A DNA stretch of 38,213 nucleotides. Source: Ichthyophonus hoferi (lineage: Eukaryota > Opisthokonta > Ichthyosporea > Ichthyophonida > Ichthyophonidae). Of the stretch, positions 11,560 through 23,600 are shown one piece after another. Under the pieces are notes generated by a model. It was given only the letters and a program-made list of their open reading frames with translations, ran no database searches and was not told where the DNA came from. Each line of letters opens with the position of its first letter. Position 1 is the first letter of the stretch. Both the position numbers and the translations under genes were made by a program. The DNA lies in the NCBI GenBank assembly GCA_002751075.1, contig NAOQ01000196.1:5141-43353 (forward strand), in the 5' to 3' direction.

Positions 11560-11850
11560 TGGATTGAACGACAAAATCACCTCGAGCTTCTTCTACTTGA
11601 AGGTCCATTGTGTTTGCTTCATATCATAATGGTAGTCACTAACTTATTTCTTTATATCTTAGACTCGAAAATCTTTCCAGCCATATCTGTTGTCAACTTC
11701 AACATAAACTTCCTGTTTGGGCTCACTCTATAGATCTTTGTTATCTAGCTGCTGGCCCGTAGAAGCAATCCAGTCTACCAATGGCTTTGTCTGTAAGTTT
11801 AACACTTCCCCATTGAGAACTCGCAGATTAAATTAAATAACTTGATGTTT
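11560..11850 (-). pseudogene. Degraded coding relic of unknown family
   Basis: On the minus strand this stretch keeps protein-like runs such as NGEVLNLQTKPLVDWIAST and EVYVEVDNRYGWKDFRV, broken several times, with no splice sites that would rescue them. It is less AT-rich than its surroundings. I could not place it in a family. It may derive from a mobile element or an old gene copy. Confidence 0.35.
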
Positions 11851-12009
11851 AACCGATAACAATACTTACTTAATGGAAATCATTTAATTGCCTTAATTAG
11901 TTACAATTAGGACACTATCTACCATTTTAACAATACTTAATTACTTATGATAATGGACACACTTAAGCTCTAGTCCTAATTATTTGCAAACAACGATATT
12001 ATTGATTTA

Positions 12010-12304
12010 AAGGGGTTCCCGGAGATAAATGGAAAAATCCGGAAAATAAATGGACATCTTCTCTTTTGAATAATATTTTTTTCTTTAAAACCCTATTAGA
12101 AATGTATGTAAAAACAAAATTTCTCTAGTAAAAAGGGCATAATTGTAAATTTCTTTCAGTTCCTCTTTATTATTCTATTTTTGTTTTTACGTATTATCAT
12201 TATATTCAAAATTTCCATTTTTTTTTTGTGATTTTTCCATTTTTTTTTTTTTTGGATTTGTCCATTTATGTAGGAATTTGTCGATTTATTTCCGGGAACC
12301 CCTG
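12010..12304. mobile_element. MITE with TA flanks and about 20-50 bp TIRs
   Basis: The left end reads AGGGGTTCCCGGAGATAAAT and the right end is its reverse complement with one change (G to A). Weaker similarity (ATAAATGGAC) extends inward to about 50 bp. Both ends abut TA (12008-12009 and 12305-12306), the duplication typical of Tc1/mariner-type elements. The 295-bp interior is AT-rich with long T runs and has no coding capacity, so it is non-autonomous. Confidence 0.8.
12285..12290 (-). terminator. Candidate poly(A) signal for CENP-S, inside the MITE end
   Basis: TTTATT on the plus strand is AATAAA on the minus strand, about 270 nt past the CENP-S stop. It lies in the right terminal repeat of the MITE. 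I saw no canonical hexamer between it and the stop. Confidence 0.35.
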
Positions 12305-12557
12305 TAATTAAAAATGAATGATGTCTTTGGATGAGATATCCGTGGCATTATGTGTCAACAGATTTCCACGGTTTAGAGGTGTAGTACAAAGATGTGACAT
12401 ACGTAGAAGTAAATCCGTAAGCTAAGTCCTATTTAGTTTATACATAACATATGATAACTTGACACCACTATCTACATACGGCAACATCCTCCTTGGTGAT
12501 TTTATAATTCACTATTTTTTAAAAAACCAATCCGAAAACAGCATTTTAAACAACTAA

Positions 12558-14230
12558 TCAATCTAAAGAGGTCTTTGGATCTATATTGTCCTCCTTGGTT
12601 TTCTTTCTTCTCTTCTTAGATGGCTCTACCATATTCTCCAGACGGTTGCGAAGGCTTGGCATTCTACGGGCACATAGAAGAACGTCTTCATGACTGATGA
12701 CAGTCCGCCTATAAGGAAGGGGGTGGTGTTGATCACATTGGGCCGTGCGTGCAATATATAGCAAAACATGTACATGCTACATAGAGATATATTGGAAAAG
12801 ACAGAATTTATAATAACATCAATATTATCAATTGTGATATATATTATAGCAAACATCAAAAAGAGGATTTTTAAATTTTAAACTGATCACTCCAATTCAT
12901 CAATTAAATTGCAATAATATAAGTAACATTAATTTATATACATATATATAAAGTAAATAAATAAAATATCAAAAAGGGAAAATTTAAATTTAAACAATTT
13001 AACCAGCCTATAAAAATCATACAATAATTAAGTTCCTAAATAGTTAGAACATATGCAGAAAGGATGCCACGGCTATCCCGTTATTTTTTACTATGAGCTA
13101 AAACAGATCTCTTGGCAATATATTTCCCATTCTTTGCTTTATCCACCTATATATTAATATATTACGCAGGACCATGTTATACAACTAAATCTTACTTTGA
13201 ATGACGAGAGAATGCGTCTAAATCAAAGGCCATAGAAGATAACTGATGAAGAGAAAGCTCAGTAAGCGTGGCAATAAAAGCCCTGTCAAAGGTCATGGAT
13301 AGCACTTGACCCTGAGGGTAGGAGGAGAATAAGCCACATCACAATGCCATGTTATGTGATGTAATAATACATTACAATAACATAATAATACGCAATACAA
13401 CACAATGATATAGTAATAAATATACAATACAAGGCTATAATAATCAACAAAACAATCAAATGTTACAGTCATTTTCCTTGGAAATAACAACTCGATTAAC
13501 CTCAACACAGTGTGACGACATAAGCATGTATGGATCCACAGATGGTAACCATGGTAACCAGTGCTTTCTTAATAATTACATCTCATATAATAACTGTCAT
13601 GTATTAGGTTTATCCTATAGGGAAGATCGCATGGTTACTAAGCCACTTATAAGATCTTGATTGTATTAGTTTGATTATGTGCCTTCGATCTAACTTTAAT
13701 AGCTTACGTGTTTGCTCTTGTGTACGTAAATAAAATACAAATAGACCTACTGACGCGGGACGTCAGGAAAGGGTTTTCATTTCTCTTCTAAATTATAGAT
13801 TGCATGTTGAAAGTAATTAGGATTATTACCCTCTCTGATTGGAGGGGTGAGGCTATTTTAAACAGCTATTAAATGATAGCTGACACTAACCTATCATCCT
13901 TGTCATGTTTACTAAATTATAGTAAAGATTATATAATTAGTGTGCGACTATATCATTAGGTGTCTTTATTACAGATATTCTATTCATACTAATATATGTA
14001 TGTATGTATGTATGTTTATAGTATCCCTTATATAAACTAATTAACAACCTAGCATTAATTAATTAATTAATTAATTATGACTATATATAATCTACCCACA
14101 ACCCACCCACCTCGTGGTCACACATCTTCCCTACTGCGTAGTGCAGGGCTGCCTTTAACTGTAATCGTAACTCTTGATTTCTCTCAACCTCGGTCTCTTC
14201 TCTATCCTCGGTATTGTCCTGATCGCCCAT
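12558..14230 (-). CDS. CENPS: CENP-S / MHF1 histone-fold protein
   Basis: CENP-S pairs with CENP-X (MHF2). The dimer or tetramer binds DNA with the FANCM helicase in replication-fork repair, and joins CENP-T/W at the kinetochore. Three exons in gene order: 14230-14111, 13311-13196 and 12708-12558, with consistent phases (0, then 2+1), giving 128 residues; human CENP-S is 138. Exon 1 holds an acidic N terminus and LQLKAALHYAVGKMC (human RLKAAVHYTVGCLC). Exon 2 encodes ATLTELSLHQLSSMAFDL and FSRHSK. Exon 3 encodes RTVISHEDVLLCARRMPSL (human RTTINTEDVKLLARRSNSL). Together these are the three histone-fold helices. The tail is basic (KKRRKKTK), as in the family. Donors are GTGGGT and GTAAGA; acceptors are CCCTCAG and CTTATAG. 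A minisatellite begins about 40 bp upstream of the ATG. Confidence 0.93.
13544..13559. promoter_or_regulatory. X-box-like palindrome GGTAACCATGGTAACC
   Basis: Perfect 16-bp palindrome in CENP-S intron 1, matching the RFX-type X-box layout (two GTNACC/GGTAAC half-sites around AT). Binding is inferred from sequence only. Confidence 0.4.
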
Positions 14231-14267
14231 TACAACCCTGACACCAAGCAGGAGTCTGTACTATAGT

Positions 14268-14880
14268 GTTAAAACGTAGTATTATAGTATAGTATAGGGC
14301 AAACGTATAGCGTAGTGTTATAATATAGTACAGTGTTATAGTAAAATATAGTGTTATAATATAGTATAGTGTTAACAGTATAGTATAGTGTTAAAGTATA
14401 GTATAATGTTAAGAGTATAGTATAATGTTATAATATAGTATAGTGTTAAGAGTATAGAATAGTGTTAAAGTATAGTTAGTATTATAATATAGTATAGTGT
14501 TAAGAGTATAGTATAGTGTTAAAGTATAGTATAATGTTATAGTATAGTATAATGTTATAATATAGTATAGTGTTAAGAGTATAGTATAGTGTTAAAGTAT
14601 AGTATAGTGTTATAGTATAGTATAATGTTATAATATAGTATAGTGTTATAGTATATTATAGTGTTATAGTATAGTATAATGTTAAAATATAGTATAGTGT
14701 TATAATATAGTATAGTGTTATAATATAGTATAGTGTTATAATATAGTATAATGTTATAGTATAGTATAGTGTTATAGTATAGTATAGTGTTATAGTATAG
14801 TATAACGTTATAATATAGTCTAGTGTGTAGTATAGTATAGTGTTACAATATAGTATATTGTTAAAGTATAGTGTAATGTG
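14268..14880. repeat. 18-19 bp minisatellite upstream of CENP-S
   Basis: About 30 or more copies of GTGTTATAGTATAGTATA and close variants (AAAG, AATA or GAGT versions, some 19 bp). The middle of the array keeps an exact 18-bp period. It starts within about 40 bp of the CENP-S start codon on the promoter side. Confidence 0.9.
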
Positions 14881-17080
14881 TAAGAAAGATGTTTATATTG
14901 TACGTTGTCATGCCATATATGGTTAGGCTGGTAGTATGCTATTGGATTATATTAAGGTATTAAGATATTATTCCTAGCAAGGCTAAGGCCTCCAATCATG
15001 TCTCTTCAATCATTGAATAAAACTAAAGCTGCAGTGTAAAGCTACAATTTTTGATTAGCAACCAAACATTCTTTTCTTGTAATTTTAAATACGTTTAATA
15101 TGATCTACCCATATGGTATGAAGGCCTAATATAATCAACAATAAAAATTGCACACTATTTAAAATTAACGATTTCATTAATATTTATATTTTAAATTGTT
15201 CATACGTTAAAGTGTGTATATGTTTATAGTTCTATGTATATATGTATGTCTCTAGATTTATGTGTTCTTACATAAAATTAGTGGCTGTTGTCCGGCTTAT
15301 CCTATCCTACTCCACACTTAGATACCACGTAATAATGTTTCCACTGTAGATATTTTTGCTATATGATAGTATGTATGATAGTATGTATGACAGTATGTAT
15401 GGTAGTATGTATGATAGTATGTGTATTTCCTCTAAGCTTCCCATATTGTATCAGATGTGAATAATTAAAAATTTATGGGATATTATTATTCATTACCATA
15501 GTCATTTGGAAGGATATAGTGATATTGTGGTTAGATGTGCCTCTCTATAACTAAGAGGCTTACCTGTTTAAACCTTTCAACTTGTAACTGTTATATTTTA
15601 TTTCATACTTTCATGTCTAAGAATATGTTAAAAGAAAGGAAATAAAGAAGAAGAAAGAGAGGAAGAGAGAGCAACGGTAGAGTAAGAGGGCAGAATTTAA
15701 AAGAAAAGGAAAACTATTTGTAACGTTGTCTTGCACATTTACATGTTAGAATTATGATCCTCCTATCACTAGAGACCTTAGAATATAAAGCTAGGTGCAC
15801 GACCAAATTCAAAATCTGTTCCAGCCAGACTCGACTATTAATTACTAATTAGGACTATTGGGGATTCATTATCTCCATTTGATTAATAAATCTCCTTTTT
15901 TGGAAGGGTTTTTAAGACAAACTGAAATTAGTTGCACTACCATACGTGTAGGCTAACTGTGTAGTGGCTTTTCATGAAGTCACTCCCCATTTTCATTGGT
16001 GCTAACCTGTGGTAGTGTATACGTGTAGCTACATTGATCGCTTTATATTGAATAATTAATGTTTATATCGACAATGAAATGTAATCCTTTTCACTAAAGT
16101 ACCAGCTACATACAATAATCATTGGATAATTAATTAAAAAAACCCAAATATGTCAAGTTATAAAATTTCATTGGTTGTGTGTTGCACCACCAGTCAGTCT
16201 CTTTCCTTCCTTTCTTTATCAGACATTTAATACATTTTTATCCCTTGGCTCTCATTCGTAGGTTAAAATTGACACCATCTCTTAGACATACCCTATACTG
16301 TAAAGGTCTGGTAAGCATATAGTATATGGTGTTAAGTTAGTTTGGTATAATTATTAGAATTAAAATTTATTCTTGTGAGTTCATTGGTGTAAATTATTTG
16401 CTCCATAGTTTTAGGGGAGTGGCCACATGTGTTGTCATAGTAACATATGCATTTCATTGCTTTGATTGAGTACATACGATTATTCCATGGGTTCATGCAG
16501 TAATGTATATATTATAGATAACTAGTAAGCCAGAGTTACGTGCATATTAATGCCATGTAAGTTATGTATGATGGATGAGAGTATAATAGTATAATAGAAT
16601 AAGAATGTTATAGTGTAATAGCATAACATAGTTATCCCTATTGTAGAACCAGCTCTACCTTTAGTTCAAGTCCTCCTATCAGACCAAACAGTAATCATAG
16701 CTACATTCAGTATCAAAAAATCAGTGTGCTGATTCCTCTTGGGAATCAAAGAACCTGCATGGTTATCTACCTCCACTTCTAGAGTCTTGAGAGAATTGTA
16801 TTCTTTGTTTCTTGTTCCCCTTGTTGGTTACACATTCTGACTTGATGGCCATAGTCACTGATATTTCCACTAGAAAGTGGAAATTGTTCTGGTGAACTCA
16901 TAGTTACCTACCAACTTACACTAAGTATCTATACTTAAGTTTAGTATTGCAGCTTGTAGTGAGGATCCAGAATAACTCCGGGTATGCTGATTACATAGTT
17001 GTTGGATTGTGTCAAACCAAGTTGCTCACCTCATAATGCATATGGTGTATGTATAAACACATTCTTCAATAGGAGCCCAA
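14881..17080. other. Intergenic region, no confident gene
   Basis: Contains short (ATGATAGT)n-type repeats at about 15365-15420, polypurine tracts at about 15630-15720, one X-box-like site (16431-16444) and a 40-residue minus-strand ORF (16901-16779) with no splice context. The ORF is followed by further protein-like fragments, so it may be an old coding relic. Nothing here can be called a gene. Confidence 0.5.
16431..16444. promoter_or_regulatory. X-box-like site GTTGTCATAGTAAC
   Basis: Fits the RFX X-box pattern GTTGYCATRGYAAC. It is intergenic, between CENP-S and MFSD10. Sequence match only. Confidence 0.35.
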
Positions 17081-17081
17081 C

Positions 17082-17097
17082 GTTACAGTACTGTAAC
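17082..17097. other. Perfect 16-bp palindrome GTTACAGTACTGTAAC
   Basis: Both halves match exactly. It lies just outside the inverted-repeat arm copy at 17100-17515 and may mark its boundary or be chance. Confidence 0.5.
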
Positions 17098-17099
17098 AT

Positions 17100-17515
17100 G
17101 TTTTTATGAACAAGTTGTCCAATGATTATTCAAAGGCTCATTCAGGCTCCTACAAGTCAACTGTTGTTGTAAACAAATCAACCAATGACTATTTAAAGAA
17201 TCATTCCTGAGCCTACATGTGACATGCCTATTGTCAATCACTGTGTCATTACAAACCAATGGCTAACACTTTAAAAACTACAGTAAATTTACATTCTAGA
17301 CTGCACTAAACATCTAGTCCTACTTAAATACAATTAGTGCCATCACTTAATTAATTAATTATCATTAATTAATGTCCAAGTCTTAATTACCCATTGAAAG
17401 CTCATTCTGAACTTCATAACCTTTAGAGGTTCAATACTATACAAGCAGCAAGTATTTTTGTACAAGACATGAACGTTTTGACCGAAAACTTGTAGTGACT
17501 AAAATACAACATTTA
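17100..17515. mobile_element. Solo arm related to the element at 1995-3275
   Basis: Same order of landmarks as the right arm at 2925-3275: ATGATTATTCAAAG, AAAAACTACAGTAAATTTACA, TCTAGACTGCACTAAACATC, TTAATTAATGTCC, CCATTGAAAGCTC, TTTGTACAAGACATG and a shared end near TAGTGACTAAAATAC. The first segment is duplicated internally (about 17112-17160 and 17165-17215). No matching left arm was found nearby, so it is a fragment or solo copy. It ends where the MFSD10 poly(A) signal lies. Confidence 0.7.
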
Positions 17516-17517
17516 TT
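17512..17517 (-). terminator. AATAAA poly(A) signal for MFSD10
   Basis: Reads AATAAA on the minus strand, about 115 nt past the MFSD10 stop, at the edge of the repeat copy. Confidence 0.55.
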
Positions 17518-17631
17518 TTTAGTGCTTAGTAACCTACCAATCAACTTTATCAAGATGATAGGCACACCAATAGCCAATAGCATTACCCCTATATATTCCC
17601 AGGAATCATGCGCCTGGTACTATTACTATTA

Positions 17632-20600
17632 TCATTGGACCTTTTTATCGCCAGATGAATGTAATATAGGTTGAGTGATGGTAATGGCTGCCAAGGTCAG
17701 AGGCATGAGGATGCACAGGGAACCAATCATATATGCACTTTCAGCCCCCCTGGTCCAATAGAGAATGCAGGCTGCATCCCACCCTTCTGATTAGTATATA
17801 TAGATGAACCAATAGGGCACAACTATAATTATCACACTCGATATGATTACTTGATTAAAAATATAAAGATAATAAAGCGAAGAGAGTGGGGTAGTAAGGT
17901 AGATCTGATATAGCTATGTGATTGGGTAATGGGCAGTTGCTATGGTAACCAAGTCAAGAATCATGTAGTGATGTATGAATATACACTAGGATGTGTATAT
18001 GGCTTCCTTCCTATACAACATACATTACTTATACTATAGAGGTGTTATTACTATCCACAATACTTGTTAGTCTGACCCCTTCTCATATACAGCCATATCC
18101 TACAACTCCTATGTCAATATATATGTGCGCGTGTATGTTTATATATACTAGCAGGAGGGAGAAGGAGACATAGGCTGTGATAGGCACTTACAGCACATTG
18201 GGCCTAAAGCCCTAGCCAAGGCTCCAGATGCACGTAGAATGCCAACCACATACCCTATAAGGTAAGTGATGTAAGTTGATGATTGGATAGATTGTAAAAT
18301 CAATTTAACCACAAACCATGTCAATCGAAATATGGGCCAATAGTGCAAACCCCCAATATTCTCCTTATATATAGATGTCTCTGTTCCCCTGGTTATTGGT
18401 TTTTTCCAACACATATCTTCCTTCGACCAATAGCAAGACTTTGAATAGATAGATAGCAATCCAAGGCCTTCTAGCTATTGGCTGTAATACTTTAGAGACC
18501 ATACACGTGATGCATCAGACCTCCCCAACCATCCATTTTAAAAATCCTAATAAACAGATGATTGCAGATCATTCTATTATCAAGTAACTATTAATTAATT
18601 AAAGCTCTCATGAAATCACTCACAGTCCCAAATGTGATAGAACCCTGACCCTAGCATGATATGTCACAAATAAATAGATAGACCAATGGTATCACTTTCT
18701 CACCCTGATTGGAGGCAGCGGTATGCATGGTTGCTAGGGCGGTGAGACAGGTGACAACGGTGCCAGAGGTAAAAGCAAGGAGAACGGCTCCGCAGTATAG
18801 CATTTTCTGGGTCTGGCTGTAACCAATCAGCAGTAGACCTCCCACCAGCGTGCACATTCCCTGTATGGTCATTGGTCCATTAGAGAAGGGGTGGTAAATA
18901 TATCCCAGGAGACCAATTGAAAAAATATAAAGTATCTCAACTTGGTAATAATATTTGGCTAAAGGGGACCCATATTAAAACAGATAATGTACTATCTGTA
19001 CATAAAAGACCTTCTATAAAATATATAGAGAACATATGATTGGATTTCTCTACTATAAATGCAGTAACCTATATTAATGTCCATTCAATAGGTTGAATAT
19101 CATACCTAGTTACGCATCATTCTTCTTATATTTTAGACTTATAACGGTATGACAGTGGTCCAATGAGAATCAACCCTCAAAGTTCACACAGAAAATTAAT
19201 ATAAATATTCACCTCATAGATAGAGAGATATTAATCCAATCATACCTGCAGGGCCAATCGGCGCTCTTTGCCACCTTTTCTTCTGACATACCCACCTGAG
19301 CCAATCATATCCTTAGTTAGACCTATCCTTTCCCCTACTAGTAATCAAAAGGATCCCGTGATAAGACCCCACCCACCCTTTCTTTTCGCTGATTGGTCTA
19401 TGGCTATACATCCATCCTGCCTTAGTTCTTATAATACACGTGTGTATGTTAACCTATAGAAAACTCTAAGATGTATATTTATTAATCCAATCGAATGGTT
19501 CAATACTTGCTTAACTATGTTGTCCCATGTACTATTTATTTTTTCCTATTGGCTGCCATAAGTCACTCATAGAGCTAAGGTCCAATCGGTGAACATTATA
19601 AAATATTTAAATCAACTCCCTCTAACATGAAGGCATTATATTATATCATTTTTTAGCCACCTTCTTCTCTTACATCAGATGTAGTTCTTTTTTACCCCTC
19701 CTCCACCCATTGTATATAATCCAATCACATACACACAGTGTTTTTCATAAAACAGACAACATCTATAACTGGTAATGGGAGCACTCACACTATTTTATAA
19801 ATAAATATTCAGATTATATATATATATATGAATGTACTATTAAAGCCTGGTAGTGACATATATATTCAAATGTTTAAATGTGATTGGCCTGCAGGCATGA
19901 CGCAGACATTACAGGATGACGTCATATAGATCAACCTACCCTGGATCATGGATGTGATTATACCAATAAAGGCCAATAGTCTGCCTTGCTGCATGCTGTA
20001 TAATGATAGTGAGCCAGTCAGTGGGCTAGAAAGAGATAGGTAGAGAGAGGAAGAGAGTAATTGTGACTGGCATATAGAAGTAAAGGCAGGTTGTAGAACA
20101 CGAGGTAACCAGGTAGGAGATAGAGGAAGGGACATGGGTGGGTGTATGTGTGTTTAAATGTCTATGTGGAAATCACTAAGGCCTACTTAGAGCTCCACAG
20201 ACTACATATATACTATCATACATACTATCATACATACCATCATATATACCATCATACATATCATCATACATACTATCATATATACTATCATATATATCAT
20301 CATACATACTATCATATATACTATCATACATACCATCATATATACTATAATATATACCATCATATATACTATCATATATACCATCATACATACTATCATA
20401 TATATTATCATACATACCATCAAACATACTATCATACATACCATCATACACATATACACTATCATACATACATACATACATACTACAATACATATCATAT
20501 TACATCTAAATCTTATACATCCCTGTAGAGAAAGAGAGGATAGGGTAGATACACATACAGACATACTTAGTATAATGGAATCTCTCGTGTACCAAGAAAG

Positions 20601-23600
20601 AGAGAGTGAACTCCAGGCCTGAATAGATGAATAGGAACAGGAAGTAGACAGCATTGATCCATCTAACCTGTCTGGAACCATGGAATAGGTGTCAGTGGCT
20701 ATCCTAGATGTAAGTGAGATAGAACAGAGGCCTGCGTGTACTGTTAGGTTTTTAAGGAAAGAGAGAGATAAGGAAAAAGAAAGAAATGAAGTGAAATGGT
20801 AGATTGGGCTTGTATGTGTATATACAATCTAATGGTAGATTAGAACACTAGTATTCTAGCTAAGCAATCACACGCAAGAAGGAGGCCAGTGATAAAGAGC
20901 TAACCATGGTGTGCCTACCTATCTAGATGACCACCTAAGATTGTGAAGGGGTTCAATGCTTCACTGGCCGTCACGTGACTAGATTTGGTGCTTTCTATGA
21001 TTGGATGGCTTAATAAGTACCCAATTATATTGACTGAATAAAGTGCTAATCCAATCTTACTTATAGTAAAGCATCCAGTATATCTTTGATTAACAGCTAT
21101 ACTTATACACTTCTATCTACGATTACGTTGTCTACACATCTACCTCCATACAGGCATTACTATCCAAACATATGATACATATGATAGGGTAACCAAGTGA
21201 AATGCACCCCTTCTCACCAAGGTCCTTAGGTAAGGTCTCCTCCATGTAGAAGTAAAGGAACATCCTGCCAGCCAATAGGAGTTAGGTACAAGGTAGAGTA
21301 GGGAGAGGTATAAGGTATGGTATGGATGAGAAAGACAGCCAATAGATGTAATTAAGTGGTGCTTATACAACCAATAAAAAGGAGAAGTACCTACCAGTTT
21401 AGGAGGCACATGGTAAGGGAGAAGAGGGCAGGGAGAGAGAAGGTGTTGAGGCCGTAGGAAGTAAGTGCTGGGTACATGGTTGTTAGGTCCACCTGTCCGT
21501 CCGGTGTTAGTGACATCATAGTGAGATCATACTCCCCACATTCTCTATTTATTGGTTAGTTATCATCCTAGATTGTGTTCCTTTCTTCTTTTCTTACTCT
21601 CTAATTGGGCTATCTTTCGTTATAAATCTATTGCCTTCTATAGTGTCTATACATTGCCCCATATAGGCATTAAAAATAAAGACTGATACTTAATGGTGTA
21701 GAGTATAAAAGAGCGATTGGTATACAATCGCAGTTCCTGCCTTTGGGTTAGCAGCCAATCAGAGCACAACGCTAAATAGGGAATACAAAACATCATTATA
21801 TAAGAGTATAATGCCCAGACCAATCAGCATTTACATCCTATGCAATTAATTGGTGTTAATCTGTGTCCACCAATAGTGATGACCTAGTGACGTGTAACTT
21901 GATTCCTACATGGTGCATTAGGGCATATGAAGCAGTATGATTGGTGGGTAGGAGAATAATAAACACCACATAAATATCACCCTATGAATAGAGTTATAAA
22001 AGTTATATAGGACCAGTCACATTCAAGCGTATTCGCATGCATATATAGTAGCCAATATCATCATGATAGCCCTTTATAATGCCTACACTCCCTCTTTGTC
22101 CAATGAGATACTTTACCTTTGAGAAGAAAGCCCCTACTAGTGGTCCAAAGATAAAGCCAATCGAGAAGGAGATCCCAACATACATCTAGGTATGGGCCAA
22201 TCACAGAGTTAGCATTTTCACAGCTAACAATCCATAATCGGGATTTGTTTCTACATTGGCCATATCACATATATGTGCTTGGTGTGTAAGATCAGACAAT
22301 CCTCCAATCATCTACTGTTATTATATCTTAATGTACCAATTGACGACAGGAAAGGAGTGTGTAACACATGCCCACTTATTACCTTATAAGGAATTCTAGT
22401 ATCCCTACCCGTCACTCAATGTAATTACCATACATTAGGCTATACACACATAATTCATTATAAACCATGTATAGGTTATAGATACTATATATGGTAATAT
22501 TGAGAAACATCATCTCACTGCCTCTTTTGGAGTCGTGATTTAAAATCAATTATAGATATGTAATACTAACCCTACCAATTTTAACCTATAGGTGTTTAAT
22601 ATTAATCCTATTAATTATAATTAACCCATACCATTCCTTTGTTGCGAGTACCAGGCGTTGTGATGTCACTGACTACAGCCAATAGGAGATGGATATTCCC
22701 TCTGGTTAGGCCACCAATCACACGGGACAACCTGGATAGAATACACCAAGTCAGCTATATATGGATAAAGCATTATGAGTCATAATGCCTAATTTAGAAA
22801 ACCAAGAACGCGTGTACACGTATGGATGTATAAAGATATAATCATATATGATAGTAAGTATGATAGTCTATATGACGGCACGTATGTAAGCATCTAACTA
22901 TATATCTATCTATGCCTATTTCTCCTCCCACCTCCCCTAAAACCTACCAATGCAGGTTATACAGCAAGGCAAATACATGACTAGTATAAAGAAATAGTCT
23001 ATACCTATACCTATACTTATACATATACATATACATATAACAATAAACAACAAGAGTCACGTACACAAAGAGCTCAAAACTAGACGAGACCAGCCAGATA
23101 GTGTAGGACATAGCAGTGCCTAAGGTGCTGAGTAAAAGCTGTACAGGGAAGGGGACCAGTCAGTGTACCGTATAGAGTATAGTAGAGTGTAGTGTAGTAC
23201 AATGTGGTATATATGAACTCTCACTACATCTCCCCTTGGATCTATCCTCCTCACTTTTGTGCTCTCTCGCCTGCACATCCACTTATTTTCATCCACTTAT
23301 TACTATATATAGCTATGTATGGTGTCACATGACTGGTTCTTGCACTGAACATCAACCTTTAAATAGCCCTGATATGCTAATGTCTGGTAGACCAATCAAT
23401 AATGGTACCAAGAGTTAGTTCCATTGGCTACAAACACTACAACCAGTCACATACTGCAGGTCGACGGCCATAGATATCTGACGCATGGCCAATCATAGGT
23501 GCCGTCAAAAATTGGAGTAATGAGAAGAGAGATCCTAAAAGGCCGCCTGTAGATGTACCAATGACAACAAGGTAGAATTAAGATAGGGGCGGACTTGACA

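Larger units (their letters stand above)
9677..12009. other. Intergenic region without a confident gene
   Basis: No exon set could be assembled. Items seen: a 17-bp string shared with 1246-1262 (at 9866-9882), a small TA-rich run near 9920-9930, palindromic AGATTAAG repeats at 10263-10373, a short plus-strand open piece ending at a stop near 10516 with no supported splice partner, and a degraded coding relic at about 11560-11850. CCAAT/ATTGG density is low here compared with the flanking MED18 introns. Confidence 0.5.

Noticed and set aside
20142-20681. Long ORFs on both strands (105-159 codons)
   Set aside because: They translate the 12-bp tandem repeat and lie across MFSD10 exon 11 and its intron; composition is Tyr/His/Met/Ile repeats.
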